From positions 62,001 to 126,000 of the forward strand of contig NZ_LAYY01000014.1 in assembly GCF_000986785.1 (NCBI RefSeq): a DNA stretch of 64,000 nucleotides. Reading direction: 5' to 3'. This DNA is from Mesobacillus campisalis (GTDB taxonomy: Bacteria > Bacillota > Bacilli > Bacillales > Cytobacillaceae). Both the position numbers and the translations under genes were made by a program. Shown one piece after another: positions 7,237-16,456 of this stretch. A model generated the notes under the pieces. That model had not been told where the DNA came from and ran no database searches. It was given only the letters and a program-made list of their open reading frames with translations. The stretch's first letter is position 1. Each line of letters starts with the position of its first letter.

Positions 7237-9816
7237 CTATTTTTTCTTTAAACCTGGCGGCATTTGCTTCACATGGATATCCAGCTCAGCAGTTAGCCCA
7301 TTGTAATCCACGGAAACCTTCGTCTTTCCTTTTGCCACGGCTTCGACGCCCCCGTCCCGGTCTACTGCAGCAATCGAAGGATGAGCACTTTCAAACTCCA
7401 GGCCTGAAGCCAGAACCTTTTCAGAACCATCAAAATACCTGGCCTTAATCACTAGCTGTGCAGTTTCCCCTTCTCTCAGGGAGTTTGGCCCTTCCACAGA
7501 GAGCGATACCGGAAGTGCAGGAATAGCGCCTATCCCACCACTGCTCAAAAAGCTTTCAGGAGTTGGCCTCAAGAAACTTCCATATAAAATGTTGCCATCA
7601 CGGTCCCGTCCAAACTTTTCGGGGACAGCAGTATCTACAAAGTCTTCAGCCGAAACGGCTTTTCCTTCGCTATTGACCGTCTTCTCTCCGTCAAAGAAGA
7701 AGTTGGTTTCATCTTTATTGCCGGAGATAAAATCCTCAATTCCTGGTTTTGTCCGGATAGAAAGGTTGTTCTTGAACGTTCCCTGCTCTTCTGCCGAGAA
7801 GTATGGGTTGATCCTGAACACGAAATTGAAACGCTTGTTATCAAATGAAGTGTTGTTTTCAACGATCATTTTTCCTGGATTAAAATTGTCGGTAAAACCA
7901 TCCATGTTATTGTCAAACGCAATGTTGTTGCGAAGCACATGCGCAACCGGAAGTCCTTCGCCGCCGACTTTAAAGCCGCTGCCAGATGTTCCTTCCTCGT
8001 TATAGCCATCGCTGAGCTTTCCATTGGAGTAGGAAATATTCCCTTCAAGCGTGACAGGCATGTTAGGGCCTTCGTTCGTCCTATTATATAAATCCCAGCC
8101 ATCATCGATGTTGTGATGTGCGATATTTCCCCTGAACACATTTCCAACCCCAACGCCCAGCTTTGCTGCAAAGCCGTCGGCATTGATATTAGAAGCATCG
8201 CGATTGTCATGGGATTCACTGTTTAAAATCAGGTTGTGTTTTGGCCAAAAATCAGGATTCGAGCCGCTTCCCGCAATATGAAGACCCGTATCTCCGTTAT
8301 AATTGAACAACATCTGCTCCACAATATTATTATTTCCGCTTAACCTCATCCCGGTGGAAGCGGCTTTTGTAATCTGGATTCCCGCCACCTTCCAGTAGTC
8401 TCCGTTCAGCTGCAGGACATTGGAAAGTTTGCCTTGTCCGTCGATAACAACCTTTTCACCATCATAGGCAGCCAATGTTTTCATTTTTCCTTCAGAGCCG
8501 CTGTACTCCTTCTTGATGTGAATCATCGAAACCGGAGTATACGTCCCTTCGCGCATGAAAATCGTTTCACCAGGCAGAACATATTTAATCGCGGTTTCCA
8601 GGTCCATGGGGTCTTCCATGGTACCTTTCGCGCTGCTCGAACCCTGTGGAGACACAAACAAACCTGCCCCGCTGTTGTATACTTTCTTTGTCACGGTGAT
8701 ATTTTTTGTAATCGGGGCCGTTGGCGGACCGTCAGCAGGAGTATAGTTCACGCTGAAATCCGTTTTTTCCTGCTCTAATTGTGTGTCCAATGAGTAGGCT
8801 TCATTGGCCTTGACACCCGCTCCCGATACGACTTCGACGCCGTCTTTCTTAATGGACACTGTGCCATCATAATTGGCCAGTACCTTCAGATCATAATCTG
8901 ATGAACCATATTCCTGCGCAGATACAATGTTCATCAAAGGACTAACAGGTGCTGGCTCCGTCAGCGGGGTCGGAACGGTATTGGCTTCACTTAGTGTCAG
9001 TTCTGCATTCTCAATCACCATCTTGGCATTCCTTGATGCATAAAAGCCCACATACATGGCATCCTTTTCAAGAACCTGGACAAAGTCAGCGCCTTTTACT
9101 CTTTGCTCAAACGTCTTTTCTTCAGCAGTATGAGTGAAGGTAACCGACATGATAAACTCGGTATCTGTTCTTTCGAGCTTCACTCTTGCAGGGGTGCCGA
9201 CGGGAAGAATATAGGCTGAATCCGTTGTAAAACCAGTTGCCTTCAGCTGGCTGCCAAGATTTCCCCATGGATAAAGAACACCAGTGCGGTAGATAGGGGA
9301 CACGCCATGGCGCATCATGCCGACACCAAAGATATTGGACGCAGCCGGAACCTCTTCATACCCTAAAATCATCGGGTCCTGCCGGGCGGCGCCAATGGCA
9401 TCCCTGACCATGATGCCGGCACTTTCCTGACCATTAGGATTGGCTCCTGTCTCCGGGCCAAACTGTTCAATGATCATATCCGCTTCCAGGACGAAGTTGT
9501 GAAGATTTGGGTCAAGCTTTGTATAATAGAATGTCAGCCCATCATGGCCCGGTGCCATTTTTCCTCCCCGGCTTTCGAGGGTGATTTTCCCTTCAATAGT
9601 TCGGGGATTCTCAGGGTCCGCATAATTTGTGCCTACTTTTTCAGGCAGTACATTGGCCGAAAAATTCAGGTCTGTCGATTGTCCAAACGTTACGCTTTGC
9701 CATGTCAGGTTTTCCGTGCTCATCGTATTTTCGTTTTCTTCAGCAAATACCGGTAACAACGTGCTGAATGCCAGCAGAAAGGCTAGAATCAGACTGGATA
9801 TGTTTTTAGACACCAT
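7237..9816 (-). CDS. Secreted PL9-type pectate lyase with C-terminal Big_2 domain
   Basis: 859 aa. Sec signal peptide of about 25 residues ending in VFAEE. Residues about 35-290 look like a concanavalin-like jelly-roll module (LNFSANVLP... ending near ENAELTLSE). A right-handed parallel beta-helix follows at about 395-750, with PL9 hallmarks: NADGFAAKLGVGVGN, carrying the Lys expected as catalytic base, and HHNIDDGWDLYN, with clustered Asp residues for calcium. The C-terminal about 85 residues form a bacterial Ig-like (Big_2) domain, perhaps for wall or substrate binding. PL9 enzymes cleave polygalacturonate by beta-elimination. GAGGAG precedes ATG 9816. It lies 64 bases after the acetylesterase gene and is probably cotranscribed with it. 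Confidence 0.9.
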   Translation of the reverse strand: MVSKNISSLILAFLLAFSTLLPVFAEENENTMSTENLTWQSVTFGQSTDLNFSANVLPEKVGTNYADPENPRTIEGKITLESRGGKMAPGHDGLTFYYTKLDPNLHNFVLEADMIIEQFGPETGANPNGQESAGIMVRDAIGAARQDPMILGYEEVPAASNIFGVGMMRHGVSPIYRTGVLYPWGNLGSQLKATGFTTDSAYILPVGTPARVKLERTDTEFIMSVTFTHTAEEKTFEQRVKGADFVQVLEKDAMYVGFYASRNAKMVIENAELTLSEANTVPTPLTEPAPVSPLMNIVSAQEYGSSDYDLKVLANYDGTVSIKKDGVEVVSGAGVKANEAYSLDTQLEQEKTDFSVNYTPADGPPTAPITKNITVTKKVYNSGAGLFVSPQGSSSAKGTMEDPMDLETAIKYVLPGETIFMREGTYTPVSMIHIKKEYSGSEGKMKTLAAYDGEKVVIDGQGKLSNVLQLNGDYWKVAGIQITKAASTGMRLSGNNNIVEQMLFNYNGDTGLHIAGSGSNPDFWPKHNLILNSESHDNRDASNINADGFAAKLGVGVGNVFRGNIAHHNIDDGWDLYNRTNEGPNMPVTLEGNISYSNGKLSDGYNEEGTSGSGFKVGGEGLPVAHVLRNNIAFDNNMDGFTDNFNPGKMIVENNTSFDNKRFNFVFRINPYFSAEEQGTFKNNLSIRTKPGIEDFISGNKDETNFFFDGEKTVNSEGKAVSAEDFVDTAVPEKFGRDRDGNILYGSFLRPTPESFLSSGGIGAIPALPVSLSVEGPNSLREGETAQLVIKARYFDGSEKVLASGLEFESAHPSIAAVDRDGGVEAVAKGKTKVSVDYNGLTAELDIHVKQMPPGLKKK

Positions 9817-9880
9817 TATTTCTCCTCTCCTCTTTCAAATCGAGGCTGCAATAACCTCTTTTTTCTCTCTAATACGGGGC

Positions 9881-10678
9881 TTATTTTAAAATACGGGTTT
9901 TTAATGGCGCCAAATTTAGCTCCTTCATTTCTTCAATAACCAAAGCGGCTATTCTCCTGGCCCCCTCTTCCTGAAAATGGGTGTTATCCTCCACGCCCTG
10001 AGGGTAGTTCACGTGCTCTCCTTCTTCAAGCCAGAGAAACACATCCTTTGTCCCTTCAGGACCTAGCTCCTGGAACAGCGCCTTGCTTTTGGCTGTAAGG
10101 TTAATCAGCGGAACATTTTCTTCTTCTGCCAGTTCCATCATCGCTTTCGGATATTCACCATGTGAATCTCGTGCGATTCCTTCTGCCATAAAGCGTCTGC
10201 GTTCCACCGGAGTAATGAGTACAGGAACCGCCTTTTTTGCACGGGCACCGTCAATATACTGCTTCAAATGGCTCTTATAGGTGGTATAGGGCTCTGTATA
10301 GCGGGATGGATCTTCGATTTTCTGATCATTATGGCCAAATTGAATGAATAGGTAATCTCCCTTTTCAATCTGTTTTAAAATAGCGTCCAGCCTGCCTTCA
10401 TCTATAAAGCTTTTCGAGCTTCTGCCTGATGAAGCTTCATTTTCAACAACAACCTTGTCATCGAAAAACCCGCCCAGCACCTGTCCCCATCCTGCTCTTG
10501 GCGCAGCCTTGCCGTCATAATCGGAGACCGTAGAATCTCCTGCCAGGTAAATTGTGATGGGATTTTTATGACGATTTTCAGATTTGGCTGCGTCAACATA
10601 AAGATTGCCGAGAACCAAGGTCGAAACCATCAGCAGCAGGAAGCCTGCCAGTATTTTTTTGCGACGCATTTTCAGCAT
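9881..10678 (-). CDS. Rhamnogalacturonan acetylesterase (SGNH hydrolase)
   Basis: 265 aa from ATG 10678, where AGGAGG lies 6-7 bases upstream; the frame is open further upstream but without a ribosome site. It has an N-terminal signal or anchor (KKILAGFLLLMVSTLVLGNLYV). SGNH blocks are visible: AGDSTVSDY (Ser nucleophile), GWGQVL, GHNDQK (Asn, block III) and DNTHFQEEGA (Asp/His, block V). It matches the YesY/RhgT type, which removes acetyl groups from rhamnogalacturonan so that lyases can act. First gene of a pair with the pectate lyase and preceded by a cre-like site, so probably under carbon catabolite control. Confidence 0.9.
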   Translation of the reverse strand: MLKMRRKKILAGFLLLMVSTLVLGNLYVDAAKSENRHKNPITIYLAGDSTVSDYDGKAAPRAGWGQVLGGFFDDKVVVENEASSGRSSKSFIDEGRLDAILKQIEKGDYLFIQFGHNDQKIEDPSRYTEPYTTYKSHLKQYIDGARAKKAVPVLITPVERRRFMAEGIARDSHGEYPKAMMELAEEENVPLINLTAKSKALFQELGPEGTKDVFLWLEEGEHVNYPQGVEDNTHFQEEGARRIAALVIEEMKELNLAPLKTRILK

Positions 10679-10751
10679 GATACTCCTCCTAAAATAGCCA
10701 TTTTGTATGCACCCGTCCCTTATGTACCGCATTCAGATACTCGCCTTACTC

Positions 10752-10765
10752 CGTAAGCGCTTTCA
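10752..10765. promoter_or_regulatory. cre-like CcpA site upstream of the pectin operon
   Basis: CGTAAGCGCTTTCA agrees with the cre consensus TGWAANCGNTNWCA at 13 of 14 positions. It lies 74 bases upstream of the acetylesterase start, where CcpA could block the promoter in good carbon sources. Confidence 0.6.
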
Positions 10766-10986
10766 GTTCTGTCCGGCTTTAGCTGGAGCTTTGGCCTGGG
10801 GCATGGCACACCCCTAATATTCCCAATGTCACCGCCTTTTCTTATAGATTAAGGTAATTATTATGGAAGAAATTCAATGAAACAATACAAAATATTTAGA
10901 AGATTGTTTTGCTTTTTAAGATAATTTTACACAATAGCTATAAAGAACCAGTGAAATATTCTCGTTAGCAGGTATAAAGACCTTAT

Positions 10987-11016
10987 AAAAACGCACGATG
11001 GAATATCCATCGTGCG
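10987..11016 (-). terminator. Intrinsic terminator of the symporter operon
   Basis: Perfect 10-bp arms CGCACGATGG (10992-11001) and CCATCGTGCG (11007-11016) are followed by TTTTT on the minus strand, just past the stop at 11026. Confidence 0.9.
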
Positions 11017-11025
11017 CTTATGCTG

Positions 11026-12498
11026 CTATCCAATTTCCTGCTTACGCTTTTCCTTCTCTACCTTCTCTTCATAAAATAGGGAGAAATCCGGGTCTATTTC
11101 ACCAATCCCAAGATACCTTGCTTTATAGTCTTTAAGAAGGGCAAAGAATTGCTTTCCTAAAATCAGGATCACGACGACGTTGATAAAAGTGGGGATGGCC
11201 GAAGAAATATCGGCGAAATACCAGACCGTCTGTCCTGGCAAACCAAAGGCCACACCATATACAACCATCAATGACCCAGGGATGGGATAGAGATAGATAA
11301 AGGTCTTCAGGATTCTGTTTTTCATCTTGGTGTTTCCTTTTAACAAATGGCGCAGGACGATTTCATAGTATGAGTACCAGCCCGTTACTGTCGTCAATCC
11401 GAATAACAGAATAGACAGGGCAATGACGATCCTGGCCGTATCGCCTATTCCCGTTTGGAAGGCTGTCAGTGTTAAATCGGCTCCTGATAAACCGGATGAC
11501 CATGCTCCGGTAATTATGATGGTAAAAGCGGTGATGGTAGCAACGATGATAGTATCAATAAAGACTTCAAACGCACCCCAGATTCCCTGTTTTACCGGAT
11601 GATCGACCTTGGCCGTGGAATGGATCATCGCTGAAGTTCCCCAGCCAGCTTCATTGCTGTATACGGATCTTGCCATTCCCATTCGGATGACTTGGGCCAC
11701 AGCCGCTCCAGTGAAACCGCCAACGGCAGCGGTACCGCCAAATGCCCCGTCAAAAATGAGGGCAAAGACATTTCCGATTTGATTGATATTGGTCAAAATG
11801 ACAAACAATCCAGCAATAATATAGAATAAGACCATGGCTGGAACCAGCTTGGATGCGAGCTTTCCAACATGCTTGATTCCGCCCCACACCACAAAATAAA
11901 CAAGAAGCGAAAATAGGATGGATGCCGGAACCATTCCAATATTAAAAGTGGAGGAAATAGCTTCCGAAATGGTATAGTTCTGCATTGTGATAAAGAATGT
12001 TGAGAAAATTCCCATTCCAAACAGACCGGCAGGAAAAATCCAGTATTTAAAATTCCTTTCTTCCCCTAGCCCCTTTTCCATATAATAGGTCGGCCCGCCG
12101 TACGGATCGCCATTCTCATCGGTACTTCGATAATAAACAGAGAGGGTAACCTCCACCGTTTTGATGATCATTCCTAATATGGCTGTCATCCACATCCAAA
12201 AGACTGCGCCAGGGCCGCCGACTGCAATCGCCGTAGCAACACCGCCGATATTGGCCACACCGACTGTTCCGCCAATCGCGGTTGCCACTGCTTCAAAGGA
12301 CGACATGACCCCTTTTTTCCCGTCATCGCTTTTCTCCTTCTTAAACATGCTGCTGAACGTAGCTTTTAAAATGTGTGGAAAGTGCCGGAACTGAAAAAAC
12401 TTGCTTCCGATTGTAAAATACAGTCCGACAAATACCATTGTGAGGATCAATGGCAATCCCCATAAAAATCCTGATAAGCTTGCTAAGATGTTTTCCAT
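11026..12498 (-). CDS. AgcS-family sodium:amino acid symporter
   Basis: 490 aa, polytopic (about 11 hydrophobic segments). It has the alanine/glycine:cation symporter family signatures: GGTVGVANIGGVATAIAVGGPGA near residue 75, NEAGWGTSAMIHSTA near 285, and the conserved PGSLMVVYG and GYSY-like (GWYSYYEI) segments. Members import alanine or glycine with Na+ or H+. It lies 18 bases behind the amidohydrolase, under the same lysine riboswitch, so lysine or a lysine-derived compound is a better guess for the substrate than alanine; this is inference from regulation. GGGAGAG lies 6 bases before ATG 12498. Confidence 0.9.
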   Translation of the reverse strand: MENILASLSGFLWGLPLILTMVFVGLYFTIGSKFFQFRHFPHILKATFSSMFKKEKSDDGKKGVMSSFEAVATAIGGTVGVANIGGVATAIAVGGPGAVFWMWMTAILGMIIKTVEVTLSVYYRSTDENGDPYGGPTYYMEKGLGEERNFKYWIFPAGLFGMGIFSTFFITMQNYTISEAISSTFNIGMVPASILFSLLVYFVVWGGIKHVGKLASKLVPAMVLFYIIAGLFVILTNINQIGNVFALIFDGAFGGTAAVGGFTGAAVAQVIRMGMARSVYSNEAGWGTSAMIHSTAKVDHPVKQGIWGAFEVFIDTIIVATITAFTIIITGAWSSGLSGADLTLTAFQTGIGDTARIVIALSILLFGLTTVTGWYSYYEIVLRHLLKGNTKMKNRILKTFIYLYPIPGSLMVVYGVAFGLPGQTVWYFADISSAIPTFINVVVILILGKQFFALLKDYKARYLGIGEIDPDFSLFYEEKVEKEKRKQEIG

Positions 12499-12516
12499 AA
12501 TGTCTCTCCCAAGTTG

Positions 12517-14112
12517 TTAGTTTCTTCTATAGGTGATCTCTCCGCCAATAATCGTCATTTCAATATCTGTTGTCAGCAATTCATCTGCATCTTCCATGCC
12601 AAATGGATTCTTTGAATAAACGGTCATGTCAGCAAATTTACCACGTGCGATTGTTCCTTTGACGGTCTCTTCATTCGTTGGATAGGCTCCAAGTTCAGTG
12701 AACAAACGGAAAGCCTCCACCATCGTCAGTTTTTGTTCAGGACAAAAGCCTTCGTGGTTTTCTCCCGGCTTTTTGCGTGTGACGGCTGCGTGGATGCCAA
12801 GAATCGGGTCAGCCGGCTCTACTGGTGCATCCGATCCGCCAGCACAAATGACGCCCGCGTCCATCAAGGTTTTCCATGCGTACGAAAGCTTGATTCGCTC
12901 TTTGCCGAGACGCTCCTCCACCCATGGGAAGTCACTGGCGATAAAGCGCGGCTGTATATCGGCAATTCTGCTGGAATGCTTCAGCCTAGGGATCAACTCC
13001 TCCCTCAGAACCTGTGCATGAATCAGCCGGTCGCGGTACGAGGCTGCCGGAAACTGGTCAAGCACATCGAGAACATTTTCCAATGCTTTGTCCCCAATGG
13101 TATGGACGGCGATCGGCATGTCGAGCTCCCGTGAGCTCCTGACAATATCATACAGCTGCTCCTGGCTGTACATCGCATCTCCATAATTGCCGGAATCATC
13201 ACTGTAAGGCTCCGATAACAGCGCCGTTCTTCTGCCAAAAGCCCCGTCGGCGAAGATCTTCACGGCACCGATTTGCAGGGTGTCATTTCCGTAACCTGTA
13301 TACATCCCTGCATCTTTTAAGTCTTTTAAAAATTCGTGGTTGATTAATAGATTGGTGCGCAAGCCAAGCTGCTCTCCGTTTAAAAGCTCGTTGTAGATAT
13401 TCCATGTCTGCTCCAGTCCGCCCAGGTATAGAGGGTCATTGGTATGCACACTCGTCAGCCCTCTTTGCATCGCAAACTGGATCGTCTGGCGCATCGCGTT
13501 TTTCCAGTCCTGGTACGAACGCTCCGGGGTGTTCTGCCTGACAATATTCATCGCCGACTCAAGCAGCATTCCAGTAGGCTGCTTCGTGATTTCATCGAGG
13601 ACGACCGTACCGCCTTCCGGAACGGAAATCAACGGGTGATAACCGCTTATTTTCAACGCATTGCTGTTGACTAGCGCTGCATGCAGACAAGTTCTGGACA
13701 GCAGGACTGGATTGGCAGGTGCTGCATAATCCAGTTCGGAAATAACAGGGATTCCTCCGTCGGTGAACAGATTTTCATCCCAGCCGCTGCCTACAATCCA
13801 TTGTCCAGGCTCAAGTTGCAGTGCCCTTTCCTGAACTTTATTCAGCATTTCATGCTTGGAGGTGACACCGGTCAAATCAAGGTTGATGAAACTGTCCGCC
13901 ATAATGGAGAGGTGGAGATGGCTGTCAATCAGCCCTGGCGTAGCAGCGTTTCCTTCCAAATCAATGATTTGGGCAGAGCTTCCCCATTGAAGCAGCATAT
14001 CGGCTGTTGAACCCATGTCAATGAAACGCCCGTTTTCGACGACAACAGCCTGTACAAATGGTGTTCTTGAATTAAACGTGTAGATCTTTCCGTTTGTGTA
14101 GATGGTTCTCAA
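12517..14112 (-). CDS. YtcJ-type metal-dependent amidohydrolase
   Basis: 531 aa, starting at TTG 14112 (AAGGAG 9 bases upstream). The open frame extends to 14217 but that stretch is the riboswitch leader. Amidohydrolase_3 features: TIYTNGKIYTF at the start, GLIDSHLHLS (metal-binding His-x-His near residue 65), VGSGWDENLF, VKIFADGAFGRRTALL, AVHTIGDKALENVLD and GGSDAPVEPADPILGIHAAVTR (metal Asp). These cytosolic enzymes hydrolyse amide or imine bonds; the substrate is unknown. Cotranscription with a transporter under lysine control suggests hydrolysis of an N-acyl-lysine, a lysine lactam or another lysine precursor. Confidence 0.88.
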   Translation of the reverse strand: MRTIYTNGKIYTFNSRTPFVQAVVVENGRFIDMGSTADMLLQWGSSAQIIDLEGNAATPGLIDSHLHLSIMADSFINLDLTGVTSKHEMLNKVQERALQLEPGQWIVGSGWDENLFTDGGIPVISELDYAAPANPVLLSRTCLHAALVNSNALKISGYHPLISVPEGGTVVLDEITKQPTGMLLESAMNIVRQNTPERSYQDWKNAMRQTIQFAMQRGLTSVHTNDPLYLGGLEQTWNIYNELLNGEQLGLRTNLLINHEFLKDLKDAGMYTGYGNDTLQIGAVKIFADGAFGRRTALLSEPYSDDSGNYGDAMYSQEQLYDIVRSSRELDMPIAVHTIGDKALENVLDVLDQFPAASYRDRLIHAQVLREELIPRLKHSSRIADIQPRFIASDFPWVEERLGKERIKLSYAWKTLMDAGVICAGGSDAPVEPADPILGIHAAVTRKKPGENHEGFCPEQKLTMVEAFRLFTELGAYPTNEETVKGTIARGKFADMTVYSKNPFGMEDADELLTTDIEMTIIGGEITYRRN

Positions 14113-14226
14113 GATGATTCGCTCCTTAGAAAGTAAATGATAAGAGAGACGTTCATGCTTGAGTGCGGAGTGAAGTGACTGAAGGGAGGGAAAAGTGGAA
14201 TTTTTGCGAAAGCTCAAAATAAACGC

Positions 14227-14261
14227 AAAAAAGCAACGATAGAAAATAACCTATCATTGCT
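14227..14261 (-). terminator. Riboswitch expression-platform terminator
   Basis: On the minus strand, AGCAATGATAG and CTATCGTTGCT (14251-14261 with 14232-14242, one G-T wobble) form an 11-bp stem followed by six T. It lies about 30 bases after the aptamer and about 115 bases before the TTG start, as expected for lysine-induced premature termination. Confidence 0.88.
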
Positions 14262-14289
14262 AGATGACAATATACGTTATCCTCCATTT

Positions 14290-14481
14290 CGATCAGTAGT
14301 CCTCCATGCACATAAACAAGCATGACAGTCTGCTCCTTGTTCAGAAAGCATCCCAGCTGCAGCAAGTTTGACTCCTTGCTGCGCTTCGGCAAATCTTCCT
14401 TTCATCCATCCTCATCGATGTCATACTCCGATGGATTACTAATAAGATTCGCTCCTCTACCTCACCGATCTGATAAGGTCT
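14290..14481 (-). promoter_or_regulatory. Lysine riboswitch (L-box) aptamer
   Basis: Read on the minus strand, the leader shows the L-box conserved segments in order: GGTGAGGTAGAGGAGCGAA; GGATGGATGAAAGG; TTTGCCGAAGCGCAGC followed by the paired CTTGCTG; GGGATGC; then AGCAGACTGTCATGC and GGAGGACTAC closing P1 against GAGGTAG. These match the B. subtilis lysC leader (GGTGAAGATAGAGGTGCGAA, TCGCCGAAG, GGCTGTCA, GGAGGGCTATC) as I remember it. A terminator follows and a sigma-A promoter precedes. Lysine binding should end transcription before the amidohydrolase and symporter genes. A covariance-model search was not possible here. Confidence 0.88.
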
Positions 14482-14497
14482 TATGAAATTAAGGTTA

Positions 14498-14526
14498 ATA
14501 CTATCAAAGAGTTTTGTGGAAATCAA
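14498..14526 (-). promoter_or_regulatory. Sigma-A promoter of the lysine-riboswitch operon
   Basis: On the minus strand, TTGATT (14521-14526), a 17-base spacer and TAGTAT (14498-14503) place the start of transcription just before the aptamer. Confidence 0.65.
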
Positions 14527-14560
14527 TAGTGAATTTTTCTAATTGGCGCATTGCTCTTAT

Positions 14561-15541
14561 TCAATAGATATCCTGCCTTGTAAAAACGATAAACGAAACC
14601 GCAAGGGCGGCGAGTCCCCACAGTGTCAGCACAATCAATGAAAATCCAAGTGACATGCCTTCAATTGGCGGAGCTTTTCCGGCCAGGTAGGCCGTTAAAT
14701 CGAGATTGATCATAAACAAATATTTGGCCGACTCCCAGGAAGAAACCATATTGCTCAGGATGGCACCTGAAATCAGGGCGGCAAGCATGACCCCCATCCC
14801 TGCAGGAGTGTTTTTGATCAAAACAGACAGCATAAAGGCGATGCTGCCGACAACAAGAGCCACAAACCAGACCAGGCTGAATTCCATCAGCAGGTATTGC
14901 CATTGCGGGATCAATTGGACGGCGTTCGTGTTCAGCTCGATTCCTTCCGCACTAAATCCAATAATAACTGGGGCAGACCATCCCTGGTAGCCGAAGACGA
15001 TTCCTGAAATCAAATAAGATAACAGCCCGAACAGTACAACGATGATCGAAATGGAAAGAAGCAGCGCTAGATACTTGCTCATGAGGATTTTCCAGCGTTT
15101 CACCGGCCTAGTCAGCAAAAGTTTAATCGTTCCTGCGCTCCGCTCCGAGGAGACGATGTCGGCAGCCACCACCATCACCATCAGGGGAAGGAACAAAGTG
15201 ATCGAATGATCGGCGAATGTGCGCATGAACGTCGGGGCACCAGGCTCGACCGGGTTGACGTTATGGTCCAGGTAATACTGCTGCTGCTGGATGCGGAGCT
15301 GAAGCTGGCTTTTCCACTCATCAGAAATACCGCTGCTGGTAATCCTGTTTTGCGCATCAATAATCTGCTGCTGCAGCGTTGTCCGCCAATCTACGTCTCC
15401 AAAGCGTTCCAGCCTCCGGTCTAATTCCTTCCATTGCGCATAGGTGAACATGCCGACAAGAATGGCAATTATTCCGGCGACCACCAAAATTCTTTTCTTG
15501 CGGACAATTTTCAGCAGTTCATTCCTTACCAGGCTATACAA
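14561..15541 (-). CDS. ABC-2 type transporter permease
   Basis: 326 aa. I start it at TTG 15541, 5 bases after AGGAGGTGA, so that the start overlaps the end of the ATPase gene (TTGTATAG) and suggests translational coupling; an ATG at 15580 is possible but lacks a site. It has about six membrane helices, the first at residues 20-37, and a long extracytoplasmic loop with an IQQQQYYLD stretch before helix 2. The segment SSERSAGTIKLLLTRPVKRWKIL is typical of ABC-2 permeases. It would pair with the ATPase at 15534-16445 as an exporter or membrane-homeostasis ABC complex of unknown substrate. Confidence 0.87.
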   Translation of the reverse strand: MYSLVRNELLKIVRKKRILVVAGIIAILVGMFTYAQWKELDRRLERFGDVDWRTTLQQQIIDAQNRITSSGISDEWKSQLQLRIQQQQYYLDHNVNPVEPGAPTFMRTFADHSITLFLPLMVMVVAADIVSSERSAGTIKLLLTRPVKRWKILMSKYLALLLSISIIVVLFGLLSYLISGIVFGYQGWSAPVIIGFSAEGIELNTNAVQLIPQWQYLLMEFSLVWFVALVVGSIAFMLSVLIKNTPAGMGVMLAALISGAILSNMVSSWESAKYLFMINLDLTAYLAGKAPPIEGMSLGFSLIVLTLWGLAALAVSFIVFTRQDIY

Positions 15542-16445
15542 CCGATTCACCTCCTGTAAGTTCAAGGAATAAGTCTTCAAGCGCCGGCAATTTCCGGTTC
15601 ATTTCTTTCACAAGGATGCCTTGCTCCACCATCGCCTTGTTCCATAAAGGTGTTTCACTATCACTATAGGAAGTGACCAGTGTGCCGTCCTGCGCGTTAT
15701 GCACCTGGGTAAACCCGCTCAACACCTCTTTTGCCCTGGCCAGCGGCTCTGCCCGCCACACCACTCTCTCCTGCAGGGCCAAAAGCGATTTCACCGCATC
15801 CACCTTAATAATGCTTCCCTGGGAAATAATCGCGACCCGGTCACACATAAGCTGGATTTCACTTAGGAGATGGCTGGAAACCAGGACAGTAAGCCCTTCT
15901 TCTTCCGCAAGGTAGCGGATGAAGTTCCTCATTTCCCTTATGCCCATCGGATCGAGTCCATTCGTAGGCTCGTCCAGGATCAGCACCTTTGGCTTTCCAA
16001 GCAATGCCTGTGCAATGCCGAGACGCTGCCGCATCCCCAGGGAATACGTTTTTAGATGATCATGAATCCGTTCGTGAAGCCGGACAAGCTTCACTACTTC
16101 CTCCATATGCGCGTTCGTGACGCCTGGAAGCATTCCCGCGAAGTGCTGGAGATTTTCCCATCCCGTTAAATATGGATACAGCTCCGGATTTTCCACAATA
16201 CAGCCCATGTGTGACATTGCCTTTGTAAAATTCCGCTGTACATCGTATCCGCCAATCTCTATAGTCCCCGCAGTAGGCCTGATCAGGCCGACCAGCATGC
16301 GGATGGTGGTCGTTTTGCCGGCACCGTTTGGTCCTAGGAATCCGAACACTTCCCCTCTTTTAAGTTCAAAGTTCAGCCCTTTGATGATTTCCTTTTTGCC
16401 AATCCGCTTTCTTAGCCCTTTTACAGCAAGCGTTATTTCACTCAC
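15534..16445 (-). CDS. ABC transporter ATP-binding protein (BcrA/drug-export type)
   Basis: 303 aa from GTG 16445 (GGGGTGG about 4 bases upstream; an upstream ATG at 16463 overlaps the previous stop). Walker A GPNGAGKTTT near residue 40, signature LGMRQRLGIAQA near 135, Walker B VLILDEPTNGLDP near 153, H-loop SSHLL. The C-terminal 80 residues form the DrrA/BcrA-type extension. It energises the downstream permease, and the three-gene operon starts with an SGNH hydrolase. Confidence 0.92.
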   Translation of the reverse strand: MSEITLAVKGLRKRIGKKEIIKGLNFELKRGEVFGFLGPNGAGKTTTIRMLVGLIRPTAGTIEIGGYDVQRNFTKAMSHMGCIVENPELYPYLTGWENLQHFAGMLPGVTNAHMEEVVKLVRLHERIHDHLKTYSLGMRQRLGIAQALLGKPKVLILDEPTNGLDPMGIREMRNFIRYLAEEEGLTVLVSSHLLSEIQLMCDRVAIISQGSIIKVDAVKSLLALQERVVWRAEPLARAKEVLSGFTQVHNAQDGTLVTSYSDSETPLWNKAMVEQGILVKEMNRKLPALEDLFLELTGGESVV

Positions 16446-16456
16446 GTCTCCACCCC

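Noticed and set aside
14153-14526. Open frames of 60-80 codons on the minus strand upstream of the amidohydrolase
   Set aside because: They overlap the lysine riboswitch aptamer and terminator, have no convincing ribosome site, and encode nothing recognisable.
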